Both the position numbers and the translations under genes were made by a program. A stretch of 64,000 nucleotides of DNA from Microvirga arsenatis. GTDB lineage: Bacteria; Pseudomonadota; Alphaproteobacteria; Rhizobiales; Beijerinckiaceae. The DNA is taken from NCBI RefSeq assembly GCF_009910705.1, contig NZ_JAAAXJ010000004.1, positions 186,001 through 250,000 on the forward strand, in the 5' to 3' direction. Each line of letters opens with the position of its first letter. The first letter of the stretch is position 1. Positions 44,444 through 53,520 of this stretch are shown here, piece after piece. Under the pieces are notes generated by a model, which ran no database searches, had not been told where the DNA came from, and saw only the letters and a list, made by a program, of their open reading frames with translations.

Positions 44444-45408
44444 TCGACGAGCATCCGCCGCTGACCGTGCTCCTTGCAGCCCCGCGCGGCTTCTGCGCCG
44501 GCGTCGAGCGCGCGATCCGCGCCGTCGAGGACGCGCTCGCCCGGACGGGCAGGCCCGTCTACGTGCGCCATGAGATCGTGCACAACAACCGCGTGGTGGA
44601 CAATCTCAGGCGCAAGGGCGCGGTCTTCGTCGACGACATCGCGCAGATCCCGGACGGAGCGGTGGCGATCTTCAGCGCCCACGGGGTGTCTCGGGCGGTC
44701 GAGAACGAGGCGGCAAGCCGCGGGCTCTCCGTGCTGGACGCCACCTGCCCGCTCGTGCGCCGCGTTCATCTCGAAGGGCAGCGCCATGCACGGGCCGGCC
44801 GCGAAGTGATCGTCATCGGCCATCGCGGCCATGTGGAGATCGAGGGCACGACGGGCCAGATCGACGGCACGGTGCACGTGATCGAAAGCGTCGCGGAGGC
44901 GCTCGCCCTGCCGGTCTCGAACCCGGAGCGCATCGCCTACATCACCCAGACCACGCTCTCGGTCGACGACACGCGCGAGATCATCGCGGCGCTGAAGAGC
45001 CGCTTTCCTTCAATCCAGGGGCCCGACGTCAAGACGATCTGCTATGCCACGCAGAACCGGCAGATGGCCGTGCGCGTCATCGCCCGGCGCGCGGAGCGGA
45101 TCATCGTGTGCGGGGCGCGCAACTCCTCCAACACCAACCGCCTGTGCGAGGTCGCGGCGAACGAGGGGCGTCCGTCCCTGCTGATGCAGGACCTGAAGGA
45201 CCTGACGCTCTCCTTCATCGACGGCGCCGCCGTGATCGGCCTCACCGCCGGAGCTTCCGCTCCGGAGGATCTGGTGCAGGAAGCCCTGGCACAGCTGGCG
45301 CGCTGGCGCCGGCTCACGGTCGAGGAGGTGCGCGTAACCCATGAGGATGCGCAGTTCGCTCCCGTGGACCTCTCGCGCCTCGTCGATCAGCTGGCGAACG
45401 CCTCCTGA
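44440..45408 (+). CDS. ispH: 4-hydroxy-3-methylbut-2-enyl diphosphate reductase
   Basis: A 322-residue iron-sulfur enzyme, the last step of the MEP isoprenoid pathway, which makes IPP and DMAPP. Three cluster cysteines are visible: APRGFCAGVERA (Cys19), LDATCPLV and KTICYATQNRQ. YVRHEIVHNNRVVD, FSAHGVS, YITQTTLSVDDT and the SSNTNRL loop are also typical. Its place at the end of the squalene/carotenoid operon suggests a dedicated boost of precursor supply; a second copy elsewhere in the genome cannot be judged. The 3' end overlaps the convergent MATE gene by 22 bases. Confidence 0.95.
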   Translation: MIDEHPPLTVLLAAPRGFCAGVERAIRAVEDALARTGRPVYVRHEIVHNNRVVDNLRRKGAVFVDDIAQIPDGAVAIFSAHGVSRAVENEAASRGLSVLDATCPLVRRVHLEGQRHARAGREVIVIGHRGHVEIEGTTGQIDGTVHVIESVAEALALPVSNPERIAYITQTTLSVDDTREIIAALKSRFPSIQGPDVKTICYATQNRQMAVRVIARRAERIIVCGARNSSNTNRLCEVAANEGRPSLLMQDLKDLTLSFIDGAAVIGLTAGASAPEDLVQEALAQLARWRRLTVEEVRVTHEDAQFAPVDLSRLVDQLANAS

Positions 45409-46808
45409 ACGTCCTGCGGGGTGGCCGTGACCAGCCCCAGCCGGTCGCGGCGCAGCCAGCGCCACAGCATCAGCGAGGCCACGACGGCCAGGCCGCTGGC
45501 AAGCCCGATCCAGATGCCGATGCCCCGGAGCGGCGTCCCGAAGGCGAGGACGATGCCGAGCGGCAGGCCGACGCCCCAGTAGCCCAGCGCCGCATAGATC
45601 ATGGGGATGCGGGTGTCCTGCAGCCCGCGCAGCATGCCGGCGCCCACGGCCTGCGCGCCGTCCACGAGCTGGAAGATGGCGGCCACCACCAGAAACGAGC
45701 GCGCCAGGCCGATCACGAGCGCATTCTTGGGATCGCTCATGTCGAGGAAGGCGCCGAGGAGCAGATGGGGGGCGAACATCATGAGCGAGGCTGTGATCAC
45801 CATGAACCCCGTGCCAAGGGCGAACGAGGTCCAGCCGGCGCGGGTGACGCCGTCCGCGTCCTGCGCGCCATAGGCGCGGCCCACGCGCACCGTCACGGCC
45901 TGCCCGATGCCGAGGGGAACGGAGAAGCAGAAGGAGGCGATCTGCAGCGCCACCGCATGGGCGGCGAGCTCGTTCTCGCCGATCCGGCCCATGAGCATCG
46001 CCGCCGCATTGAAGATCGTGACCTCGAACATCAGCGTCAGGCCGATGGGAACACCGATTCGCCATAAGGTGCGGTAGCGCGGCCAGTCGGCGCGCCAGAA
46101 GCGGCCGAAGACGTGATAGCGCCGGAGCTTCGGATCGAGGACGATCACGAGGGCGAGCCCGAGGAACATGAAGGTGCTCGAGATCACCGTGCCGAGACCC
46201 ACCCCGATCAGCCCGAGGGCGGGCAGGCCGAGGGAGCCCACCATCAGCGCATAGGCCGCGCCGAAATTCACCGGAATGGCCAGCAGCCCGATGAAGAGAG
46301 CCCAGCCGGGCCGCTCCAGCGCCGACAGGAACGAGCGCAGCACCAGGAAGAACAGGAACGGCAGCAGGCTCCACTGGAGCGCGCGGATGTACTGGCCCGC
46401 ATTGTGGGCGAGGCGGGGCTCCTGTCCGATGGCGAGGAGGATCGCCTCTCCGTTCCAGGCCACGATCCAGATCGGGACCGCGACCGTCACGCAGGCCCAC
46501 AGGCCCTGGCGCACGGTGCGCCGCACCTCGCGCACGGAATGGCGCTTGCGGCCCAGCTCCTCGGCGATGATCGGCGAAGTGGCGTTGACGAGGCCGATGC
46601 CGAAGATGAGGAAGGCGAAATAGAGGTTCGTGCCCAGGGCCCCCGCCGCCAGAGCCTCGGACCCCATCCAGCCCATCAGGATGACGTCGGAGGTCATGAG
46701 GGCGTTCTGCGCCAGGGTCGCGAGGACAAGGGGCCAGCCGAGGGCCAGGGTCGCGCGCAGTTCCGCCAGCCAGGCGGCGCGCTCCGTCGGAAAGGGGCGA
46801 TGGGTCAT
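45387..46808 (-). CDS. MATE family multidrug/toxin exporter
   Basis: A 473-residue inner-membrane protein of the NorM branch with about twelve hydrophobic segments. Family signs are GWPLVLATLAQNALMTSDVILMG near the N terminus (the run given here is broken as GWPLVLATLAQ and NALMTSDVILMG), ALGTNLYFAFLIFGIG, and VPLGIGQAVTVRVGRAYG. It would expel cationic drugs using Na+ or H+. The ATG at 46808 gives normal length. It is divergent from the amidoligase gene; its tail overlaps ispH on the other strand. Confidence 0.9.
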   Translation of the reverse strand: MTHRPFPTERAAWLAELRATLALGWPLVLATLAQNALMTSDVILMGWMGSEALAAGALGTNLYFAFLIFGIGLVNATSPIIAEELGRKRHSVREVRRTVRQGLWACVTVAVPIWIVAWNGEAILLAIGQEPRLAHNAGQYIRALQWSLLPFLFFLVLRSFLSALERPGWALFIGLLAIPVNFGAAYALMVGSLGLPALGLIGVGLGTVISSTFMFLGLALVIVLDPKLRRYHVFGRFWRADWPRYRTLWRIGVPIGLTLMFEVTIFNAAAMLMGRIGENELAAHAVALQIASFCFSVPLGIGQAVTVRVGRAYGAQDADGVTRAGWTSFALGTGFMVITASLMMFAPHLLLGAFLDMSDPKNALVIGLARSFLVVAAIFQLVDGAQAVGAGMLRGLQDTRIPMIYAALGYWGVGLPLGIVLAFGTPLRGIGIWIGLASGLAVVASLMLWRWLRRDRLGLVTATPQDVQEAFAS

Positions 46809-46879
46809 GATGGCGGGCTTGTACCCAAACCCCTGCCGGAAAGCCACACCGGAAGTCGATGCGGCCTTCCGGGCGGGAA

Positions 46880-46905
46880 GGAACCTGGGCTCAAGCGTTC
46901 CCGTT
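46880..46905 (+). promoter_or_regulatory. EcfG promoter of the amidoligase pair (17-base spacer)
   Basis: GGAAC (46880-46884) and CGTT (46902-46905) are separated by 17 bases, an accepted EcfG spacing. Transcription would start near 46912, about 38 bases before the ATG at 46950. Confidence 0.65.
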
Positions 46906-46949
46906 CCCCCCATCGCTCACGTTTTCGTGTTGAATCCCCGGAGTTCCCG

Positions 46950-47927
46950 ATGGCGCAGCCGGCGCTCTCCACCACCATCGATTTCGCCTTGCCGCCGATC
47001 CTGCACAACGCGCAGGGCCAGGTCCGCACGGTCGGCGTGGAGATCGAGTTCGTGGGCCCCTCCGCCGAGAAGACCGTGCAGGCGTTGCAGGAGGCGCTCG
47101 GCGGGCGCCTGGTCGAGGAGGACCCCCACGCCTTCGCGCTGAAGGAATCGGCCATCGGCGACCTGACGGTGGAGCTCGACAGCCGCATCCTGCATCCCGG
47201 CAAGCAGGCCGGAACGCAGCGCGGGGTCCTGCCCAAGATCGCGGCCCTCTTCGGCTTTGCCGCGAGCTACCTCGTGCCCTGCGAGCTCGTGACCGCGCCC
47301 ACGCCCATCGACCGGCTCCAGGATCTCGGCCGGATCCTCACCATCCTGCGGAACCTGGGCGCCAGAGGCACGCAGGACGCGCCCTTCTATGCGTTCGGCC
47401 TGCACTTCAACCCGGAGATCCCGCGCCAGGATGCGGCCACCGTCGCAGCCTTCATGAAGAGCTTTGCGCTCCTCAACCCCTGGCTCCGGCGCGAGGCCTC
47501 GCCGGATGCGACCCGCAGCTTTCTCGGCTTCGCCGACCCCTTTCCGGTCAAGTACGTCCGCAGGATCGCCGCGCCGGATTACTGGCCCGAGATCCCCGCC
47601 TTCATCGACGACTATCTCGCCTTCAACCCGACGCGAAACCGCGACCTCGACCTTCTGCCGCTCCTGCATCACTTCGATGCGGAGCGCGTGCGCGCCGTGC
47701 TGCCGAACGAGAAGATCAACGGCCGCCCGACCTTCCACTATCGGCTGCCGGACGCGCGGGTGAGCGATCCCGGCTGGAGCATCGCGCCGGACTGGAACCG
47801 CTGGGTCTGCGTGGAGCGGCTCGCCGCCGACAGGGAGAGGCTCGATGCGGTCGGCGCAGCCTTCCTGTCCTTCGAGGGCGAGGACAAGAGCTGGGCCGAC
47901 GTGATGGAGCAGATCGTACGCTCATGA
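46950..47927 (+). CDS. Putative amidoligase
   Basis: A 325-residue protein of the amidoligase family (Amidoligase_2), which has a glutamine-synthetase-like fold and is thought to form amide bonds in small molecules or peptides. The metal-binding start VGVEIEFVGPS is near residue 30, followed by LTVELDSRILHP and FGLHFNPEIPRQDAA. The stop overlaps the gene of a class I glutamine amidotransferase, which could supply ammonia or process the product. Such pairs are known from comparative genomics but their products are largely undefined. An EcfG-type promoter precedes it. Confidence 0.8.
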   Translation: MAQPALSTTIDFALPPILHNAQGQVRTVGVEIEFVGPSAEKTVQALQEALGGRLVEEDPHAFALKESAIGDLTVELDSRILHPGKQAGTQRGVLPKIAALFGFAASYLVPCELVTAPTPIDRLQDLGRILTILRNLGARGTQDAPFYAFGLHFNPEIPRQDAATVAAFMKSFALLNPWLRREASPDATRSFLGFADPFPVKYVRRIAAPDYWPEIPAFIDDYLAFNPTRNRDLDLLPLLHHFDAERVRAVLPNEKINGRPTFHYRLPDARVSDPGWSIAPDWNRWVCVERLAADRERLDAVGAAFLSFEGEDKSWADVMEQIVRS

Positions 47928-48628
47928 CGAGACCCCTGATCGGCGTCACCACGTCACGACACGGCGGATGGCGCAGCTACCTCATGCATCGCCTGGCGCT
48001 GCAGCGCGCAGGCGCGCGCTCCGTCCGGCTCGTGTCGGGCGACCCGATGCCGCGGGAGCCGCTGCAGGGTCTCGTCATCGGCGGCGGCGACGACATCGGC
48101 GCGGAGATCTACGGCGGCAGGGTTCTGCCCGACGTGCGCATCGATCCCGAACGCGACGCGATGGAGCTCTCCCTCCTGAAGGCGGCGATTCCGGCGGGCC
48201 TGCCCGTGCTCGGCATCTGCCGCGGCTCGCAGATGATCAACGTGGCTCTCGGGGGCACGCTGCACACGGACATCTACGAGGTCTATGTGCAGGCGCCGAA
48301 GATGCGCACCGTGCTTCCCCGCAAGACCGTGTCCATCGAGCCCGGATCGCGGCTCGACCGGATCCTGCGCTGCAATCCCTGCCAGGTGAACGCCCTGCAT
48401 CATCAGTCCGTGGACCGGCTCGGGCAGGGGCTCACCATCGCCGCCCGCGACGAGAGCGGCATCGTGCAGGCCGTCGAGAGCGTGAACGCTCCGTTCCTGC
48501 TCGGCGTGCAATGGCACCCGGAGCTGCTGGTCTGGAAGAAGCCGCATCAGCGCCTGTTCGCGGCGCTGGCCGAAGCGGCCCAGGACGCGACGGTTCCTCT
48601 CTCCGCCGCGGCCGCGCTCGCCGGCTGA
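47924..48628 (+). CDS. Class I glutamine amidotransferase-like hydrolase (PuuD type)
   Basis: A 234-residue protein of the gamma-glutamyl-GABA hydrolase (peptidase C26) family. The nucleophile Cys99 is in VLGICRGSQMINVALGG, and the catalytic His198-Glu pair is in GVQWHPELL. GLVIGGGDDIGAEIYGG near residue 50 is typical. It splits gamma-glutamyl amides or releases ammonia from glutamine. The ATGA overlap with the amidoligase gene means the two work together. Confidence 0.87.
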   Translation: MTRPLIGVTTSRHGGWRSYLMHRLALQRAGARSVRLVSGDPMPREPLQGLVIGGGDDIGAEIYGGRVLPDVRIDPERDAMELSLLKAAIPAGLPVLGICRGSQMINVALGGTLHTDIYEVYVQAPKMRTVLPRKTVSIEPGSRLDRILRCNPCQVNALHHQSVDRLGQGLTIAARDESGIVQAVESVNAPFLLGVQWHPELLVWKKPHQRLFAALAEAAQDATVPLSAAAALAG

Positions 48629-48631
48629 GCG

Positions 48632-50131
48632 TCAGCGGGCGCGCCTGGAGGTGCGCGGGAAGAGCGGGATGATGTTGTCGCCCTCCGGCGGCGCGAGGTG
48701 CCGCTGGATCGCCGCATGCAGGTCGCGGCTGACGATGGGCTTCTGGAGCAGAGGGAACTCGCTGTGCTCGCCGGCCATGAGGGGGCTGCCGGTGATCAGC
48801 ACCACCGGCAGGTTCGGGAAGACCTGCCGCACCTCCCGCGCCAGCATCACGCCGTTCATCGTGCCGGGCATGGTCACGTCGGCAAGAACCAGGGCAGGCC
48901 GGCGCGCGCTCAGGGACCTCACGGCCTGCGCGGCATCGGTGGCGATGCTGGTCACGTAGCCGAACTCCTCCAGGGTGGCCTGCAGGGCGAGCGCCACCTC
49001 GAGCTCGTCGTCCACCACCAGGATCTCCGTGTGGTTCGACACGCTCTCCTCGGGCGTCTCCTCGTCCGCCGCGGTGCCGGCCGGCAGCAGGGTGGCCGCA
49101 TCCGCCCGGGGCAGGTAGAGGCTGATGGAGGTTCCCAGCGCGTCGGAGCGCACCTCAGAGGCGCCGCCGATTTCCTGCAGGAAGTGCAGGCTCTGGCGCA
49201 GGGAGAGCCATGAGGAGAGATCAAGGTCGCGCAGGACGAGCGTGTGCTCCAGATCGGCTTCCGGAGCCTGGCGCCCCTCCTCCGGTCCTGTGCTGCGGAT
49301 GACGAGCTGCACGAAGTCGCCCTCGCGGGTCAGGTCCGGGAGCGATCCCTTCTCCACATGGACGTTCCTGGCCTCGAGCGTGATGGTGCCGCCCTGCGGC
49401 AGGGCCTCCCGCACATGGGCGCTCAGCGTCACGATCGCGGTCTGGATGTCTTCGGGATTGGCCTCGATGGACCACAGGTCCTCCGCAAGCGACAGGCGCA
49501 GCTCCACCGCGTCGCGCAGGAGAGAGCGGCTCAGCAGGTCCGCGACCGAGCCCACCTGCTCCGCAAGGTTCAGGTACTGAACCGTCGATTCCCCCTGCCG
49601 GGCGAAGGCGCTCGACTGCGCGATGAGCTTGGCGGCCTGATCGGCGGCCACGAGAGCCGAGAGAAGCTTGCGCTGCAGGATCGGCTGATCCTTCAGATGG
49701 CGGGCCGCCGAGTCGATATTGGCGCTGATCACCATCAACCGGTTGTTGAGGTCGTGGGTGATCCCGTCGCGCAGGCGCTCGACGGCCTCCGCCTTCTGCA
49801 GGCGGCGCAGGGACTCGTCCGTTTCGGGTGCTTGGGGTTCCTCGAATAGGTCGACGACGGCCGGCAAGGCTTCCACCCGCTCGGGCGTGACCTGCTCGAA
49901 CACCAGAGCGTCCTCGGGCGATTCCTCCTCCTGCTCCGCAAGGGCACGCCGGATCTCGCGCCCGATCAGCAGGGGCGCTCCGGCAGCCAGGAGCAGGAAG
50001 AACCCCGCAGCGGCGGCGATCAGGGCGTGGTCCCTCGTGAAGGCGGCGCCGGCCAGCGCGGAACCCGACATGATCAGGGCGCAGGACAGAAGCAGGAGGG
50101 ACAGCTTCAACGAGACAGGCAGCAAAGGCAC
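48632..50131 (-). CDS. Histidine-kinase-like protein with degraded ATPase domain and C-terminal receiver
   Basis: A protein of about 499 residues. Two membrane segments lie within the first 60 residues. The phosphoacceptor box GITHDLNNRLMVISANID keeps its His. In the ATP-binding domain the N-box Asn is replaced (LSAHVREALPQGG) and the G1 box reads STGPEEG instead of DTGxGM, so ATP binding is doubtful. A C-terminal receiver domain is complete (ILVVDDELEVA, ALVLADVTMPG, VVLITGS, LLQKPI). GTG at 50131 with GGAAGCGGA upstream is preferred to GTG at 50203. It may act as a phosphate sink or a signalling scaffold. Confidence 0.78.
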   Translation of the reverse strand: MPLLPVSLKLSLLLLSCALIMSGSALAGAAFTRDHALIAAAAGFFLLLAAGAPLLIGREIRRALAEQEEESPEDALVFEQVTPERVEALPAVVDLFEEPQAPETDESLRRLQKAEAVERLRDGITHDLNNRLMVISANIDSAARHLKDQPILQRKLLSALVAADQAAKLIAQSSAFARQGESTVQYLNLAEQVGSVADLLSRSLLRDAVELRLSLAEDLWSIEANPEDIQTAIVTLSAHVREALPQGGTITLEARNVHVEKGSLPDLTREGDFVQLVIRSTGPEEGRQAPEADLEHTLVLRDLDLSSWLSLRQSLHFLQEIGGASEVRSDALGTSISLYLPRADAATLLPAGTAADEETPEESVSNHTEILVVDDELEVALALQATLEEFGYVTSIATDAAQAVRSLSARRPALVLADVTMPGTMNGVMLAREVRQVFPNLPVVLITGSPLMAGEHSEFPLLQKPIVSRDLHAAIQRHLAPPEGDNIIPLFPRTSRRAR

Positions 50132-50265
50132 TCCGCTTCCAAAAAATATGAATTGACCTGACGCCCCCCAGACGCCACTTGCAACGCCTATCTTGTGTAG
50201 CACGGCGCCGCGGCAAGCGGAGATGCTCTCGCGATAAGGCGTTGCGGCCCATTAAGGAGATGATT

Positions 50266-52521
50266 GTGCGGCTTTCTGATGTCCATGGCGGGGCGCGTCT
50301 GGCGCTGGCGCTTGTGCTGACCGCGGCCTGCCTGTCGCAGGCGCGGGCCCAGGAGACGAACGAGCAATCCATCGAACGCCGCGTCGACGCGCTGCTCCGG
50401 CAGATGACCCTGGAGGAGAAGGTCGGCCAGCTCAACCTCGTCTCCCACGGCCCGCCGCTGCGCTGGGAGGACATCTCGGAAGGCAGGGCCGGCGCCCTGC
50501 TCAACTTCAACAGCGCCCAGGACGTGGCCCGGGCCCAGGAGCTGGTGCGTCAGAGCCGCCTCAAGATCCCGCCGCTCTTCGGCCTCGACGTGCTGCACGG
50601 CTTCCGCACGCAGTTTCCGCTTCCCTTGGGCGAAGCGGCGGCCTTCAGCCCGCGGGTCTCGCGGCTCGCCTCCGAATGGGCCGCGAAGGAAGCGGCTTAT
50701 GTAGGCGTGAACTGGACCTTCGCGCCCATGGCGGACCTGTCCCGCGACAGCCGCTGGGGCCGCATCGTCGAGGGATTCGGAGAGGATCCCTATCTGGGCT
50801 CGGTCCTGACCGCAGCCCGCGTGGAGGGCTTCCGCAAGGGTGGCGTCGCCGCCGCGACCAAGCATTTCGCAGGCTACGGCGCCCCGCAGGGCGGGCGCGA
50901 CTACGACACCACCTACATCCCGCGCGCGGAGATGTACGACACCTACCTGCCGCCGTTCCGGGCTGCGGTGGAGGCAGGCTCGGCGAGCTTCATGGCCGCC
51001 TTCAACGCACTCAACGGCGAGCCCTCGACCGCCAATCCCTGGCTGCTCACCGACGTGCTGCGCAAGCAATGGGGCTTTACCGGCTTCGTCACCTCGGACT
51101 GGGTGGGCATCGGCGAGCTCATCAACCACGGCATCGCAGCGGACGGGGCGGAGGCCGCGCGCAAGGCGATCCTCGCCGGCGTCGACATGGACATGATGGG
51201 CCAGCTCTACATCAAGCACCTGCCCGACGAGGTGCGCGCCGGCCGGGTGCCGGAGAGCGTGATCGACGAGTCGGTGCGCCGCGTGCTGCGCACGAAGTTC
51301 CGCATGGGCCTGTTCGACCGCCCCAGCATCGATCCGACGCGGACGGATGCGGCCTTCCCGACGACGGAATCGCGCCAGGTGGCCCGCGAGGTCGCCCGCG
51401 AGACCTTCGTGCTGCTGCAGAACCGCGGCGACGTGCTGCCGCTCCCGGCGGGCATCCGCTCGATTGCGGTCGTCGGCCCGCTCGCCGACGCGCCGCACGA
51501 CCAGATGGGCCCGCATGCCGCCCGCGGCCACAAGGAGGACAGCGTCACGATCCTCGAGGGCATCCGCCGCCGGGCGCAGGGTGCCGGCATCGCCGTGCGC
51601 CACGCGCCGGCCTGCGACCTGTTCTGCCGCAACACGGAAGGGCTGCCCGCCGCCCTCGACGCGGTCCGGCAGTCGGATGTGGCGATCGCCGTCTTCGGCG
51701 AGCCGCAGGAGCTTTCCGGCGAGGCAGCCTCCCGCGCCCATCTCGAACTCAACGGCCGTCAGATCGAGGTGCTGGAGGAGCTCGCGAAAACCGGCAAGCC
51801 CATCGCCCTCGTCCTGATGGGCGGCCGGCCGCAGGTGCTGGGGCCGGTGGCCGAGCGTATCCCCGCGATCCTCATGGCCTGGTATCCGGGCACCGAGGGC
51901 GGGCCTGCCGTCGCCGACGTGCTGTTCGGCGACGTGAGCCCGAGCGGCAAGCTGCCGCTCACCTGGCCGCGCGCCACGGGACAGCTGCCGCTCTACTACA
52001 ACCGTCTCCCCACCGGGCGCCCGACGAAGCCGGACAACCGCTTCACCCTGCAATACATCGACGAGGCGATCACGCCGCTCTATCCCTTCGGCTGGGGCCT
52101 GAGCTACACGCAGTTCGCCTATGCCGATGCCGCGATCGCGCGAAGGCAGCTCGACCAGGGCCAGGCGCTGGAGGTGTCGGTCAGCGTGAAGAACGTCGGA
52201 TCGCGGGAGGGCCAGGAGGTGGTGCAGCTCTACACCCGCGATCCCGTGGCAAGCCGCAGCCGGCCCTTGCGCGAGCTGAAGGCCTTCGAGAAGATCGCCC
52301 TCAAGCCCGGCGAGACGAAGCGCGTGACCCTGCGCGTGCCGGTGGAGTCGCTGGGCTTCCATCTCGATGACGGCACCTATCTCGTCGAGGCGGGCGCCAT
52401 CCAGGTCTTCGTCGGCGGCTCCTCGCTGGCCGAACAGGTCGGCGAGGCGGAGATCGTCAGGACCTTCCGCATCCCGCCCATGGAACGCCGCGCCGCCGCC
52501 TCGACGAGCGTGGCGCAGTAG
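50266..52521 (+). CDS. bglX: Periplasmic beta-glucosidase BglX, GH3
   Basis: A 751-residue GH3 enzyme with a signal peptide (LALALVLTAACLSQARA). It has RQMTLEEKVGQLNLVS, KIPPLFGLDVLHGFRTQFP, AATKHFAGYGAPQGGRDY, the nucleophile Asp278 in FVTSDWVGIGEL, then the (alpha/beta)6 domain and a C-terminal fibronectin-III-like domain (LYTRDPVASRSRPLRELKAF, broken here for length). It removes terminal beta-glucose from oligosaccharides in the periplasm. The GTG at 50266 is preferred because AAGGAG lies 6 bases upstream; an ATG at 50260 directly abuts that site. Confidence 0.92.
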   Translation: MRLSDVHGGARLALALVLTAACLSQARAQETNEQSIERRVDALLRQMTLEEKVGQLNLVSHGPPLRWEDISEGRAGALLNFNSAQDVARAQELVRQSRLKIPPLFGLDVLHGFRTQFPLPLGEAAAFSPRVSRLASEWAAKEAAYVGVNWTFAPMADLSRDSRWGRIVEGFGEDPYLGSVLTAARVEGFRKGGVAAATKHFAGYGAPQGGRDYDTTYIPRAEMYDTYLPPFRAAVEAGSASFMAAFNALNGEPSTANPWLLTDVLRKQWGFTGFVTSDWVGIGELINHGIAADGAEAARKAILAGVDMDMMGQLYIKHLPDEVRAGRVPESVIDESVRRVLRTKFRMGLFDRPSIDPTRTDAAFPTTESRQVAREVARETFVLLQNRGDVLPLPAGIRSIAVVGPLADAPHDQMGPHAARGHKEDSVTILEGIRRRAQGAGIAVRHAPACDLFCRNTEGLPAALDAVRQSDVAIAVFGEPQELSGEAASRAHLELNGRQIEVLEELAKTGKPIALVLMGGRPQVLGPVAERIPAILMAWYPGTEGGPAVADVLFGDVSPSGKLPLTWPRATGQLPLYYNRLPTGRPTKPDNRFTLQYIDEAITPLYPFGWGLSYTQFAYADAAIARRQLDQGQALEVSVSVKNVGSREGQEVVQLYTRDPVASRSRPLRELKAFEKIALKPGETKRVTLRVPVESLGFHLDDGTYLVEAGAIQVFVGGSSLAEQVGEAEIVRTFRIPPMERRAAASTSVAQ

Positions 52522-52606
52522 CGGAGTGCTGCTTGCCTCCTTCGTGGGCGGCGTGCCGGGTGGGCAGGCGGCGCGATTCCCGAACGCGCAGGAAACCCGG
52601 CCACGC

Positions 52607-52632
52607 GGAACATCGGCCGAGGCTTGGCGGTT
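52607..52632 (+). promoter_or_regulatory. Near-consensus EcfG promoter
   Basis: GGAAC (52607-52611), 17 bases, GGTT (52629-52632): one mismatch in the -10 box, at the less conserved first base. It points to the DUF1206 gene whose ATG is at 52661. Confidence 0.4.
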
Positions 52633-52660
52633 CATCTTCCACACAACCGGAGGACGTTCC

Positions 52661-53503
52661 ATGCCGCATATCAGCCGTCGCCCCGTGGAGACCATGGCCC
52701 GGTTCGGCTATGGCGCGCGAGGGGTGGTGTACGGCCTCGTCGGCGGCCTGGCGCTCCTGGCCGCCATCGGCTCGGGCGGCCAGACCGGCGGCAGCCGCAA
52801 CGCCCTTCAGACCCTGCTGACGCAGCCCTTCGGCAAGGTGTGGCTCGTCCTCATCGCCCTCGGCCTGTTCGGCTTCTGCGCCTGGCGCATCCTGGAGGCG
52901 CTCACCGACGCCGACAACCGCGGATCCGACATGAAGGGATGGGCTATCCGCGGGGCGCATCTCGTGAGCGGATTCATCTATGCGGGCTTGGCCCTCTTCG
53001 CCCTCAACCTCGCCCTCGGACGCAGTTCCGGAGGCGGCGGCGAGGACCAGGCCGCCCGGGACTGGACGGCCTGGCTCATGAGCCAGCCCTTCGGCCAGTG
53101 GCTGGTGGGCCTGGTGGGCCTCGCCGTCGCCGGCACGGGCCTGGCCTTCATCGTGAAGGCGTGGCGCGGGCGGGTGGCCGACCGTCTCTCCCTGCCGGCC
53201 GAAAAGAGGCACTGGATCTGCACCATCGGCCGCATGGGCTTTGCCGCCCGCGGCGTCGTGTTCCTGATGATCGGCGGGTTCGTGGGGCTTGCCGCCCTGC
53301 ACGCCTCCTCCTCGGAGGTTCGCGGCCTCGGCGGAGCGATGGAAGCCCTCCAGCGGCAGCCCTATGGCTGGGTGCTCCTGGCGCTCACGGCGCTGGGCCT
53401 CTTCGCCTTCGGCCTCTTCGGCCTCATCCAGGCCCGCTACCGTCGCATCGACGCGCCCGACCTCGACGATGCGAAAGCGGCCGTAGCGCAGATGGGACGG
53501 TAG
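52661..53503 (+). CDS. DUF1206 membrane protein
   Basis: A 280-residue inner-membrane protein with three internal repeats of about 85 residues, each starting with an aromatic-Gly-x-x-ARGVV pattern (FGYGARGVVYGLVGG, then AIRGAHLVSGFIYAG, then MGFAARGVVFLMIGG) and containing two membrane segments. This triplicated layout defines DUF1206, whose function is unknown. GGAGGA precedes the ATG by 6 bases. The probable stress promoter upstream and small stress-like genes downstream suggest a role in stress. Confidence 0.85.
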   Translation: MPHISRRPVETMARFGYGARGVVYGLVGGLALLAAIGSGGQTGGSRNALQTLLTQPFGKVWLVLIALGLFGFCAWRILEALTDADNRGSDMKGWAIRGAHLVSGFIYAGLALFALNLALGRSSGGGGEDQAARDWTAWLMSQPFGQWLVGLVGLAVAGTGLAFIVKAWRGRVADRLSLPAEKRHWICTIGRMGFAARGVVFLMIGGFVGLAALHASSSEVRGLGGAMEALQRQPYGWVLLALTALGLFAFGLFGLIQARYRRIDAPDLDDAKAAVAQMGR

Positions 53504-53520
53504 GCGGATTGCTGGAAAAC

